Source: Chloroflexota bacterium
GTDB lineage: Bacteria; Chloroflexota; UBA11872
Assembly: GCA_026707185.1 (NCBI GenBank)
Contig: JAPOXI010000114.1
Span: 1 to 28,989 of the forward strand
DNA: 28,989 nt
Direction of reading: 5' to 3'
Shown in pieces: positions 1-8,257 of the stretch (its first letter is position 1; every line of letters starts with the position of its first letter). The translations under genes were made by a program, and so were the position numbers. The notes under the pieces are model-generated. The model saw only the letters and a list, made by a program, of their open reading frames with translations, ran no database searches and was not told the DNA's origin.

Positions 1-1070
1 GACCGGCGGACCGCCGCGCCCGGCGATCACTTCCGGCAACAGCGTCCACTGGAAGCGGTCCTTGATGCGTGGGACCGCGAAGCCGGTCGAGTACACCCGG
101 CCCGACGGCCAGATGCCGATCTTGCGGGCGGCAAATGGGTTGCCGAACTCACCGCTCAGTTCCTTGACCTCTTCGGACGGCGGCGATGTCTTTTGCACGA
201 AGATTTTGTTGATCAGGTACTCCCAGGCCTCGCCGGCCTCGGGCAGGTTGTACGTCGTCTTCGTGAGCGGGTCGTTGAACGGCTTGGCCATGCCGTTGGA
301 GTACATCTGCGGCATGTACTGGAACTCGTAGTCGTCGCGGGCCCAGGTGCCGAACGCCCCCGTGTCGGGGTTCGTCATCTTGGCGGCCCACTCCGTCCAG
401 TCATCCCAGGTCCACCCGCCGTCCGTGTCCGGCAGGGTGACGCCAGTGGCCTCGGCCAGTGAAGTGTTGGCCACGAACCCGCTGATCGCGAACTGGAAGG
501 GCATCCCGAACTGGGGACCCGTCATCAGCTTCGGCTGAGGGAACGAGTGGTCATTGTTGTTGAACGTGTACGCGTCCGGCAGGAAGTAATAGTCCGCCGG
601 GACGAAGTCGTCACGCTTGGCCAGCTCGTCGGTGATCTCTGTGAACGCGCCGTCGTTGTAGAAGCGCAGGAAGTCCGACTGCGAGAGCAGCGCCACGTGC
701 GGGGCCGTCCCGGCGGCGAACTGGTCGCCAAGCTGTCAATCAGGTTGGCGGCCGGTTCCAGCTTCACAAAGATGTCCGGCCGCCTCTCGGCGAAACGCGC
801 CAAGCCCCACTGCATGGCCGCGCCACGGGGGCCGGCGGTATGGTCTGCGACGAACCGGATTTCGGCGCTTTCCTTCTCCACCATCTGCTCGGGCATCGCC
901 GTCGCCGCTGGGGCAGCAGCAGGTGCCGCCGCTGGCGCAGCTGCGGCGGGTGCCTCGGCGGCTGGTGCGTCGCTCTCGCTCTCACCGCAGGCGGCCAACA
1001 AGACCGCCGACGTTGCACCAATCCCCATACCGGCGACAAAGCGCCGACGGGTTAGGGCTTATATACGCAT
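1..1070 (-). pseudogene. ABC sugar-type extracellular solute-binding lipoprotein, disrupted and cut by the window edge
   Basis: This encodes a family 1 extracellular solute-binding protein, normally a lipoprotein that feeds sugars to an ABC importer. A well-placed ATG (1068-1070) follows a GGAG ribosome-binding site, but the fourth codon is TAA (1059-1061). After it the frame reads a twin-arginine/lipobox signal: TRRRFVAG, then SAVLLAACGES, then an Ala/Pro-rich spacer. A second lesion near 725-737 shifts the frame. Upstream reads ...ANLIDS, and the continuation QFAAGTAPHVALLSQSDF lies in another frame that stays open to base 1. That part has typical solute-binding features (FNDPLTK, GKIGIWPSG-like text, WTWDDWTEWA). 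One missing base would explain the shift. An internal ATG at 1026-1028 would lose the Arg pair and has no ribosome-binding site. The C-terminus lies outside the window. Either the gene is dead or the assembly has two errors. Confidence 0.8.
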
Positions 1071-1275
1071 TCCCTTCTCCTCCACCCCCGGCAGACGTGA
1101 TTCCCTGGGGGCCTACCTGACCTCACGCTGACGGCTGACTCACCTGTGCGAGTTACACAACCCAACCGCAGGCAAAGGCCAACAACACTCGTTCACGTAC
1201 AGTGCGCTATTAGGGGATGAAATGCCAAAGGGTTAAATACTTTGCGTTTGCCGAGGCAAGCGCGCGGCCCACAAT
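1071..1275. other. Intergenic region upstream of the solute-binding gene
   Basis: About 205 bases lie between the solute-binding pseudogene and the small hypothetical gene. The only clear element is the GGAG ribosome-binding site just before 1070 on the minus strand. An AT-richer stretch around 1210-1250 could hold a promoter, but I see no convincing -35/-10 pair and no terminator. Confidence 0.4.
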
Positions 1276-1512
1276 CTATTCGATGGAAATCCGTTCGGAC
1301 GTGCTGCTCGAGGCGTCCTCGTCCCGCTCGTCAACGGCCTGAATCCCAGCGTCCAAGACTTCACGCAGGCTGATCATCGCTTCACGCACGGCGCTACGCA
1401 TGTGCCCGCTCGCCTTGCCCACGCCGACGCTCGGCCGATCGATCTCGATCGTGATGCGAATCGGACCAGCATGAACGTGACCGCCGGCGCCACCCTTTTC
1501 CTCGGTCGTCAT
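1276..1512 (-). CDS. Small hypothetical protein (78 aa)
   Basis: I do not recognise this protein. The ATG at 1512 follows GAGGA with 6 bases of spacing, which supports it as a real gene. It opens with a Gly/His-rich stretch (GGAGGHVHAG), then a beta-strand-like segment IRITIEIDRP, then an amphipathic helix-like segment (MRSAVREAMISLREVLDAGIQ), and ends in an acidic, Ser-rich tail. There is no signal peptide, membrane span or cysteine. It lies 149 bases downstream of the HTH/zinc-ribbon gene on the same strand and may be cotranscribed with it. Confidence 0.55.
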   Translation of the reverse strand: MTTEEKGGAGGHVHAGPIRITIEIDRPSVGVGKASGHMRSAVREAMISLREVLDAGIQAVDERDEDASSSTSERISIE

Positions 1513-1661
1513 TCCGGATCCTCGGCATCAGGGAATAGGAACATCCAGTATATCCACGAAAGCGTGCGGTCCAGCATTCAGAGGCTCAACGATGTCTCGT
1601 GCGTCGGCGAGTGTCGCTCTGCGTCCGCCTCGCCGTCCGCCAAACGAGTCGCAGGTGCCGG

Positions 1662-2195
1662 CTAGGACTGGAGGCCTGGATGCGGTGTCGCCCGAGCACC
1701 AAAGGCACGGCCGCAATTCATGCAGTAGTTCGCCACCGAATCGTTGATTCCGCCACATGCGTCGCACTCGATACTGGCCGGCACCTGTGTCCCGCAGTTT
1801 GAGCAGAAGTTCGCACGGTCAGGATTGAGGTGACCGCAGATCTGGCAGGCGGGTCGCCAATTTACGCCGGCCGCCGCGTGTCCCAGGCGTGGCTGGGCGC
1901 CGTCGCGGGCGCTGGTGAGTTGCCGGGGATCCAGATCAAGGGCTTGTGACAACGCCTGGATGTCGTCTTCCGGCACGAACGTGATCTTCCCGGTCTCCAC
2001 GTCGCTCAGCCATGGCCGATCCCGGCCGATCGCCGTCGCCACCTGCGCCTGTGTGAGGCCGTTCAGTCGACGCGCGGTGAAGATCAGACCGCCAAACGTC
2101 CCGCGGTCTATGTCGTTGAACGTACGCTTTTGTAGCTTTCGCCGCGCCACTGGCGACCGATCAAGCGCTCGGAAGCTCCAGGACAACCCTAGCAT
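1662..2195 (-). CDS. XRE-type HTH protein with two C-terminal zinc ribbons
   Basis: This is a probable DNA-binding regulator or scaffold. Residues ~37-92 form a Cro/CI-type helix-turn-helix (ARRLNGLTQAQVATAIG, then a DRPWLSDVETGK recognition region). Residues 117-134 and 144-161 are two CxxC...CxxC zinc ribbons: Cys117/120/131/134 and Cys144/147/158/161. The two ribbons resemble each other (NPDRANFCSNCG and NDSVANYCMNCG), so they probably arose by duplication. The start is uncertain. An upstream TTG at 2219 would add 8 residues, and the first ~35 residues look unconserved, so the true start may be further inside. The ribbons are of the same general kind as those ending the membrane proteins at 4190-7221. 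Confidence 0.75.
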   Translation of the reverse strand: MLGLSWSFRALDRSPVARRKLQKRTFNDIDRGTFGGLIFTARRLNGLTQAQVATAIGRDRPWLSDVETGKITFVPEDDIQALSQALDLDPRQLTSARDGAQPRLGHAAAGVNWRPACQICGHLNPDRANFCSNCGTQVPASIECDACGGINDSVANYCMNCGRAFGARATPHPGLQS

Positions 2196-2340
2196 GACGC
2201 ACGGCCGCAGACTCGCCAATTTCGGAACAAACGCTCAGCGAGAATTGCTCCCAATCTGATGAGCACGACGCGGCTTCCAGAATTGTCGCGACATTACTGA
2301 TACGTGCGTAGGTCGTGGCTCGACCCTCGGCGTTATCCGG

Positions 2341-2754
2341 TTACGGGATCGTTATTTCCTGCCCGACCTGCAGCGCGTCCGGATTCACGATTCGGTTCGC
2401 TTCCACCAGGTCGTCCACCGATACATTGAATCGGGTAGCGATGCCCGAAAGCGTGTCGCCAGGCTGCACGACATACACCGTAGCGGTGGGTGTTGGCGTG
2501 GGCCGTGGGATCGGCGTGGCCGTGGGGGTCGGTGCCGGCGTGGGTGTGGCGATGACACTGTCAAAGGCAGTGTTGGGGTCATCAGGCGTGGGTGTGATCG
2601 CCGTCGCCGGGGTCGGCGTGGGCCCTACGGCGGGTGACTCGTCGTCACGCGGCCGCAGCAACACAACCCAGAGCAGAAACACGATGAAGGCCACCACGAG
2701 CAGACCAGCCAGGAGCTCACCCCCTCGGGCAAACGTGCTCTCTGAGTCCTGCAT
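2341..2754 (-). CDS. Membrane-anchored LysM-domain protein
   Basis: This is a 137-residue cell-envelope protein. Residues 12-34 form one hydrophobic span (LLAGLLVVAFIVFLLWVVLL) followed by Arg and acidic residues. Residues ~37-92 are a flexible Thr/Pro-rich linker with many TPTP repeats. Residues 93-137 are a single LysM domain (VYVVQPGDTLSGIATRFNVS, ending QVGQEITIP). LysM domains bind N-acetylglucosamine-containing glycans such as peptidoglycan, so this protein probably tethers the membrane to the wall or another glycan. It has no catalytic domain. It begins 17 bases after the ugd stop codon on the same strand, consistent with one transcript and a shared envelope role. Confidence 0.85.
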   Translation of the reverse strand: MQDSESTFARGGELLAGLLVVAFIVFLLWVVLLRPRDDESPAVGPTPTPATAITPTPDDPNTAFDSVIATPTPAPTPTATPIPRPTPTPTATVYVVQPGDTLSGIATRFNVSVDDLVEANRIVNPDALQVGQEITIP

Positions 2755-2771
2755 GCCCGGATCCTCCGCGC

Positions 2772-4112
2772 CTACTCGGCCAGCAGGTGCGCCGCGTGGC
2801 TTTCGGCGCCCGACGCATGGCGGCCCATGCCGAAGTAACGGAAGCCAAGCTCTTCCATGCGCTCTGGGTCGTAGAGGTTCCGGCCATCCACCAGAACGTC
2901 CCCGCGCATAGCCTCGCGCACTGCCGCCCAGTCGAGTTCGCGAAACTCATTCCACTCGGTGGCCAGCACAATGGCGTCCGCCCCGGTGGCAGCTTGCACC
3001 GGCGATGTGGCGAAGCGGACCGAACGCCCCAGCGCCGCGCGCGCTTTCGCGGTTGCCACTGGATCATATGCGCGAACCCGCGCGCCCTCGCCCGTGAGCA
3101 GGTGGGCAATCTCAATAGCCGGTGCGTCGCGCACGTCGTCGGTATTCGGCTTGAACGACAGGCCCAGAATCGCGACCTCTCGTCCGCGCAGCCCGTCCAA
3201 CGCTTCGCGCAGCTTGCGAACGGCCGACCGGCGCGCGTCCCGATTAATCTCGATCACGGCCCGCAGCAGTTGCGGATGGGCTCCGTGCACGGACCCCATG
3301 TGTTCCAGCGCGCGCACGTCCTTTGGAAAACAGCTGCCACCCCAACCCAGCCCGGCGTTCAGGTAGGCCGGTCCAACGCGGGCGTCCAACCCCATGCCCC
3401 GCGCCACCACTTCAACGTCGGCATCCAGCGCCTCGCAAATCGTTGCGATTTCGTTGATGAACGAAATACGCGTGGCCAAGAAGGCGTTGGAGGCGTACTT
3501 GATCATCTCGGCCGTGCGTAGATCCGTCACGATCACGGGACAGTCGAACGACCGGTACAGCTCGGCCACGCGCTCGGCGGCCACGGCGTCGGACGATCCG
3601 ATTACCACCCGGTCCGGGTGCAGGAAGTCCTGCACAGCGGTGCCTTCACGCTGAAACTCGGGATTGGATACCACCGGGAACCGTTCGCCGTCGGCCCGAT
3701 GCTCATGGATGATCCGCGAGATCAGGTCACTGGTCCCAATCGGTACGGTGCTCTTCGTGACGATCAGGGCACCCTCTGAGAGGACGGGTGCCAGCGCCAC
3801 CGCGGCGCTGTCCACGGCCAGCAGACTGGCCTCGCCGGCGGCGCCGGTTGGCGTATCCACCGCGATGAATATGAACTCCCGCTCCGGAACCGCAACCGCA
3901 TAGTCGGTTGTAAATGTCAGGCGCCCGGCCGTCACATTTCGTGCGACCAGCGATTCGAGCCCCGGCTCGTAAATCGGCACGCGCCCCGCGTGCAGCCCGG
4001 CGATCTTGGCCTCGTCGATATCCAGACACGCCACGTCGTGCCCCAGGTCGGCAAAACATGCGCCAACCGAGAGCCCCACATAGCCGGTTCCGACAATGCA
4101 GATTGCGCTCAT
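2772..4112 (-). CDS. ugd: UDP-glucose 6-dehydrogenase
   Basis: This NAD+-dependent enzyme oxidises UDP-glucose to UDP-glucuronate, a precursor for acidic polysaccharides and UDP-xylose. The 446-residue length is normal. Residues 5-13 are the Rossmann motif IVGTGYVGL. PIYEPGLE (46-53) and STVPIGT (121-127) are family signatures. Catalytic residues fall where expected: Glu152 in NPEFQREG, Lys205 and Asn209 in KYASNAF, and Cys261 with Asp265 in GWGGSCFPKD. The C-terminal UDP-binding domain has AILGLSFKPNTDDVRDAP. The paralogous GDP-mannose dehydrogenase is the main alternative, but the overall sequence fits the TuaD/Ugd group better. It lies between the zinc-ribbon membrane proteins (77-base gap) and the LysM gene (17-base gap). 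Confidence 0.93.
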   Translation of the reverse strand: MSAICIVGTGYVGLSVGACFADLGHDVACLDIDEAKIAGLHAGRVPIYEPGLESLVARNVTAGRLTFTTDYAVAVPEREFIFIAVDTPTGAAGEASLLAVDSAAVALAPVLSEGALIVTKSTVPIGTSDLISRIIHEHRADGERFPVVSNPEFQREGTAVQDFLHPDRVVIGSSDAVAAERVAELYRSFDCPVIVTDLRTAEMIKYASNAFLATRISFINEIATICEALDADVEVVARGMGLDARVGPAYLNAGLGWGGSCFPKDVRALEHMGSVHGAHPQLLRAVIEINRDARRSAVRKLREALDGLRGREVAILGLSFKPNTDDVRDAPAIEIAHLLTGEGARVRAYDPVATAKARAALGRSVRFATSPVQAATGADAIVLATEWNEFRELDWAAVREAMRGDVLVDGRNLYDPERMEELGFRYFGMGRHASGAESHAAHLLAE

Positions 4113-4189
4113 GGGCTGATCATCGCACGCGGTGCTGGTTTCGCAGGACCATTCGCTTCGACAGTGGCCGCTCTAGCCTCGAAGTCATC

Positions 4190-5113
4190 TCAGACTTGAC
4201 TGACGTTCGGCTCGCGCCGTTCACGCGCACAGTTCTGGCAGAAGCGCATGGCGGTCGGATTCATGACGTCGCACGACTCGCACTGCCAAAGCGCAGCGGC
4301 CGGCCTCGTGGACGCAACCGCTCCGCGTTCCCGCTGGGACCTGGGCTGCGGCAACGTGCGGGCCAGCGCATCCTGCATTGCGTTGATCCGGAACATAATG
4401 CGAATCATCATCGCGGCCGCTAAGGCAAGAGCGATTCCGCTGGCTATTTCAAGGAGCCCGGCTGCCAACAGATCATTCACTGCTTCGTCGGTGCTGGTCC
4501 AACTTTCCGGAAGCACCGCGATTGCGAGACCAGTGGCGATCCAGGCCGCGAGGTACGCCACCCACCATAGCGAGACGCCGCCCCACACCGGCGGCGGTGA
4601 TCCAGCGGCCGCGTGCCTGCTGCTGGCGACCCAATGCCGGCGGATCAACGTCAGGGGTATGGCCAGGCTGACCGCCGCCGCCGCGAACAGCGAGACCTGG
4701 GACGCCGTTGCATATGGAAAGGCTTGCAGAACAATAAAGAAGGCCACGACCATCACTGGAAAGATGAGGAATAACGGAACGGCGGCGCAGCCCCACGGCC
4801 GTTGATCGTCGGGCCCGAGCAGCACATCCAGGATTGCCGTTGACCGAGCAAACCAAAACAGGAAAGCAATGCCAGCCATGGCCATGCCAAGCCCTCCGAA
4901 CGCGCCGATCGCAGCCGGCACGTCGTCCCAGTGACGCATCGAGCGCAACAGCGAGCTGTAGCCGTTGATTCCCTGGTTCGCCAATGTCACGCCTAACGCG
5001 GCATGGCGTAGACCCAGAAAAACCGTCGAAGACCCATACAGGACAACGCTCAGAACTATGAGGACGCTGGTCGCCAACGCACGACGCCGGTTGGAGCGAT
5101 AGGCGCGAATCAA
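4190..5113 (-). CDS. Polytopic membrane protein with C-terminal zinc ribbon (paralog 3)
   Basis: The function is unknown. It has about six membrane spans, a motif PPPVWGGVSLWWVAYLAAW before the fifth, and a C-terminal ribbon CESCDVMNP...FCQNCARERR. The layout resembles DUF4328-type proteins, a family assignment I infer only from pattern. It is paralogous to the two genes upstream. Its start is a TTG at 5111-5113 whose bases overlap the TGA stop of paralog 2 (TTGA), so it relies on coupled translation. Residues homologous to the other paralogs continue upstream of this start in frame (the RSLIRAYRSN region matches RSLLRAFRSN), so the native N-terminus appears to have been lost. Confidence 0.75.
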   Translation of the reverse strand: MIRAYRSNRRRALATSVLIVLSVVLYGSSTVFLGLRHAALGVTLANQGINGYSSLLRSMRHWDDVPAAIGAFGGLGMAMAGIAFLFWFARSTAILDVLLGPDDQRPWGCAAVPLFLIFPVMVVAFFIVLQAFPYATASQVSLFAAAAVSLAIPLTLIRRHWVASSRHAAAGSPPPVWGGVSLWWVAYLAAWIATGLAIAVLPESWTSTDEAVNDLLAAGLLEIASGIALALAAAMMIRIMFRINAMQDALARTLPQPRSQRERGAVASTRPAAALWQCESCDVMNPTAMRFCQNCARERREPNVSQV

Positions 5114-6078
5114 TGACCGTGTAACCCGGAAGCCGCCTGGTCACCAGTCGTACCGTGGCTGTTCGGCGAGGCGCCAAGCGCGTCTGTAGCGCGCGTCGCA
5201 TGTGGCACCCTTTGACCCTCCAAACTCGGCGCCGGCTCCGGCAACTCGCGTGCGAGCCCTTCCTGCATCGAGTTGATGCGAAATATGACGCGAATGATAA
5301 AGACGCACGCGACTATCAGCGCGGCCGACATGGTCATCTCAAGCAGGCCCGCAGCCAGCATCTGTCGACCACGTTCATCGAACTGCGAGTAACGCAATCT
5401 CTGGGCCAGCACAACCATAATTGACCCTTGGCTGATCCAGGCACCTCCAAGAGCCGCCCACCAGACCAGAATCCCAGTCCAGACCGGCGGCGCCGGCTCA
5501 GGGGAGCCTCCTGCGCTGCTGGCCATCCAGAGGCGGCGGATGACCAGCAACGGTCCAGCCAAGCTCGCGGTCGCCGCTGCGAAGACCGCGACATGGATCG
5601 CTGTGGCGTTCGGGTAAGCCGACCTGACAACAAAGAAGGCCACCACCAGGGCCGGAAAAAGCACCAGATACGCGATGTCAGCGTTTCCCGCCCAATGTCG
5701 AACGTCCCGATCCGGCAGCGCCTGGACGTTTCTCCATGATCTTGTCAGCCATAGAAAGAAGGCGCCGCCGCCGAAAGCCATTCCGAAGACGCCAGAGATC
5801 ACGATCGCGAGAGTCCCGTCCTCCCATGTGCGAAGCGACCAGCCCGCCGCCTCGTAGGCATCGACACCTTGACTCAACATCATCGCGCCCAACATGGTGC
5901 GCAGCAGGCCCGAAACAAGCAGCGCGAGCCCGAACAGGACGGCGCTTAGCGCTATCAGCCCGCTCGCAAAAAGAGCGCGGCGTCGGTTCGAACGAAACGC
6001 GCGCAATAGCGATCGAGCAGCCCGGGAGTCTCCGGGGACGACAGACCTTTGTTCGCTGTGCGGCGGCGCGTGCAGCAC
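5110..6078 (-). CDS. Polytopic membrane protein, zinc ribbon missing (paralog 2)
   Basis: The 322-residue membrane protein is of unknown function and homologous to its neighbours on both sides. It starts with GTG. A basic N-terminal segment (RSLLRAFRSNRRRA) precedes about six hydrophobic spans. The family motif PPVWTGILVWWAAL and the segment FRINSMQEGLARELPEP are present. Where paralogs 1 and 3 carry a Cys4 zinc ribbon, this one ends in an unrelated tail (LGASPNSHGTTGDQAASG...) with no cysteines. Combined with the shortened start of paralog 3, this suggests a deletion or recombination at the junction. Whether it still works without the ribbon cannot be told. Confidence 0.75.
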   Translation of the reverse strand: MLHAPPHSEQRSVVPGDSRAARSLLRAFRSNRRRALFASGLIALSAVLFGLALLVSGLLRTMLGAMMLSQGVDAYEAAGWSLRTWEDGTLAIVISGVFGMAFGGGAFFLWLTRSWRNVQALPDRDVRHWAGNADIAYLVLFPALVVAFFVVRSAYPNATAIHVAVFAAATASLAGPLLVIRRLWMASSAGGSPEPAPPVWTGILVWWAALGGAWISQGSIMVVLAQRLRYSQFDERGRQMLAAGLLEMTMSAALIVACVFIIRVIFRINSMQEGLARELPEPAPSLEGQRVPHATRATDALGASPNSHGTTGDQAASGLHGH

Positions 6079-6180
6079 GCGTTCAACAGGACATCAATAG
6101 CTAGCGACACGATGCGAATGACCCGGCCTTCCCGGACGTCCCAGATCCCAACGCCAAGAGTACGCGCAAGGCTTATACAG

Positions 6181-7221
6181 CTAGCGCCGCTCGCTCGCAC
6201 AGTTCCGGCAAAACCGCATGGCCGTCGGGTTCATCACCTCGCAGAACTTGCATCGCCATTGCGCGGCCGTGCGCCTCGCGGGGCGCGGGGTGTCCGTGAC
6301 TGCATCCGAGACGCCCGTCGGCGGGTCCTGGCCAGCACTCGATGGCGCCGCACCCGATCCGACGGGATCAGGCGGTGGCTTGGGAAGCGTTTGAGCCGCG
6401 GCGTCCTGCATCGCTGTCACACGCAAGATGATGCGCACGGCGAAGACCGCGGCTGTGGCCCACGCGACGCCCGCAAGGATCTCAAACGTCCCCATAGCCA
6501 TTACGCGCACAGCTGATTCGCCGGGCGAATAGGCGCCCGCCTCCGACCCCTCGAACATCGTCAATGCCAGTCGCGACGACATCCAGAAGACGGTGAACGC
6601 GACCCACCAGACCAGGACGCCCGCCCACGACGCAACGGGTTGGTCGGTCGACGAAGGCGGGTCCGCGGCGCTCGAACGACTAGCGATCCAGAGCCAGCGG
6701 ACAACAATCAACGGCGCGGCCAAACAGGCGATGACGATCGCGGGCAATACTTTCTGCTCCGCCTGATCGTCGAGAAGCGCGTCCACTACGAACAGCACAG
6801 GCAGCAGCGCCAGGAGTGATACGACGGCCCAGGCTGGATGGATGCGAATCCCCTGCGCTCCAAGTGCGCTCAGGTTTTGCATAGCTCCCGACAGCCATAG
6901 GAGAAACGCCAGACCGGCCACGAGCATGATTCCAAACCAGACGCTTCGAACGGTAACCAGCACTTGCTCGATCTCAGCCAGCGGACCTGATCCCCAGTCA
7001 TTGACGCGGGGATATACATGTTGCAGGGGAAGCCAGTCCGGTGCCGCCAGCAGCACTCCGGTAACGATGTACGCGCTGCCCCTCACGATCATGTCCGCCG
7101 TGCCGACAACAGCGCTCAGGATGATGGGCCCGGCGGCCACGCAGGCGACGCGTCGTAACGAACGATAACTACGGGGTAAATCAGCTAAGCGTGAGTCGGG
7201 TGGCGCGGGTGCCGCGTTCAC
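6181..7221 (-). CDS. Polytopic membrane protein with C-terminal zinc ribbon (paralog 1)
   Basis: This is the most complete of the three paralogs at 346 residues. The GTG start (7219-7221) overlaps the TGA stop of the channel gene by four bases (GTGA), pointing to one operon. It has about six membrane spans, including VWFGIMLVAGLAFLLWLSGA and WAGVLVWWVAFTVFWMSS, then a Pro/Ala-rich linker and a Cys4 ribbon CKFCEVMNP...FCRNCASERR at the very end. The ribbon should sit in the cytoplasm if the N-terminus does, giving an even span count. The function is unknown. A DUF4328-like fold is possible. The ribbon could mediate protein or nucleic-acid contacts. Confidence 0.8.
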   Translation of the reverse strand: MNAAPAPPDSRLADLPRSYRSLRRVACVAAGPIILSAVVGTADMIVRGSAYIVTGVLLAAPDWLPLQHVYPRVNDWGSGPLAEIEQVLVTVRSVWFGIMLVAGLAFLLWLSGAMQNLSALGAQGIRIHPAWAVVSLLALLPVLFVVDALLDDQAEQKVLPAIVIACLAAPLIVVRWLWIASRSSAADPPSSTDQPVASWAGVLVWWVAFTVFWMSSRLALTMFEGSEAGAYSPGESAVRVMAMGTFEILAGVAWATAAVFAVRIILRVTAMQDAAAQTLPKPPPDPVGSGAAPSSAGQDPPTGVSDAVTDTPRPARRTAAQWRCKFCEVMNPTAMRFCRNCASERR

Positions 7222-8256
7222 TCGCCGGCCTGGTCCGCGAACTTCTGCACGCTCGGGCGCGGTCCGATCATGACGAGCACGTCCTGGGCGCGGATCTTCT
7301 CGTCGCGCGCCGGCCGGAATTGCTGCGCGCCGTCGCGGCCAATCGCCATGACCTCCACCCCATGCTGGCTCAGTCCCACCTCCCCAATCGTCCGCTCCAC
7401 AAAGGCGCTGGCGGCGCCGATCGCCACTTCCTCGATCGTCATGTCCTTGGACTTCTCGTCCAGCAACTCCGAGAGCGCCCAGGCGACATTGGGCTTGAGC
7501 ACCGAGGACGCCATGTGCTGGGCGCCGGCGGCGTGCGGCGAGAAAACTCGCGTGGCGCTTGCGACCGTCAGCCGATCAACCGTTTCAATGGTGTTGGCGC
7601 GGGCGATGACGGGAATCTGGGGCGCAGTCGCACGCGCCGATAGCACCGTGACTCGTTTTCGGCGTCGTTGCCGGTTGAGACCGGCATTGCGGCTGCCCGG
7701 TTAATGCCCGCGGCGCGCAGGGCCTTAGCCGATGCGGCGTTTCCGCACACGGCCGGCACACCCAAGCCCTCAGCGCGTTCGAAGCGAGCCGGGTCTCGGT
7801 CGATGGTCACCACGGACCGTCCGGCGGCGCCCAGGTTTTCGATGATGCCTTCGCCCACGCGACCGAAGCCGCAGACGATGTAGTGGTCACGCAAGCCGTC
7901 AGTGCTTGCTCCCTGCGACGTTGGGCCACGCGTGCGAGCAGGTGACCGCTGACAAGACACTCAACTGTAACCGCGCCGGGATATCCGATTGTGCTGATGC
8001 CAGCGATGATGAGCGCAATCGCGAAGATCCGGCCGGCCTGGTCAAGTGGAACGATCTCGTTGTACCCGACGATGCTGAGCGTGACGACCGTCATGTAGAG
8101 CGCGTCCAGCGGGCTGGCGGCCGCCACCGGCATGAAGCCGACGACCCCAATGGCGGTCAGGGTAACCATCGCCCCGAGGCCCCAGATCACTCGCCGGGCC
8201 AGGCCGCGGGTCGCCTCAGCCTGGTGGGCCGGCGCCGGGCGCGACGGCGTCAGCAC
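7218..8256 (-). pseudogene. Two-span K+ channel with TrkA-N and TrkA-C domains, split by two frameshifts
   Basis: Read across three frames, this is a complete channel of the Kch/MthK layout. The first part (8256 to ~7900) has two membrane spans flanking a pore loop (MTVVTLSIVGYNEIVPLD). The second (~7900 to ~7650) is a TrkA-N/RCK Rossmann domain (DHYIVCGFGRVGEGIIENL, VVTIDRDPARFE, STGNDAEN). The third (~7650 to 7218) completes TrkA-N (LSARATAPQIPVIARAN) and adds TrkA-C (MTIEEVAIGAASAFVERTIGEVGL, ending EKIRAQDVLVMIG). Each junction fits one missing base. Such channels pass K+ and are gated by nucleotides or cations bound to the RCK domain. The selectivity filter reads VGYN rather than the usual VGYG or VGFG. 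It begins one base after the ArsA-like stop codon. The sequence is otherwise well preserved, so recent decay or sequencing error are both possible. Confidence 0.78.
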
Positions 8257-8257
8257 G

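Noticed and set aside
1059..1061. Recoding of the TAA in the solute-binding gene, by analogy with selD
   Set aside because: Selenocysteine uses UGA, not UAA, and a second frameshift exists downstream. Disruption or error is simpler.
2470..2650. Repetitive GTGGGTGT-like sequence resembling a tandem repeat
   Set aside because: It encodes the Thr/Pro-rich linker of the LysM protein on the other strand, so coding content explains it.
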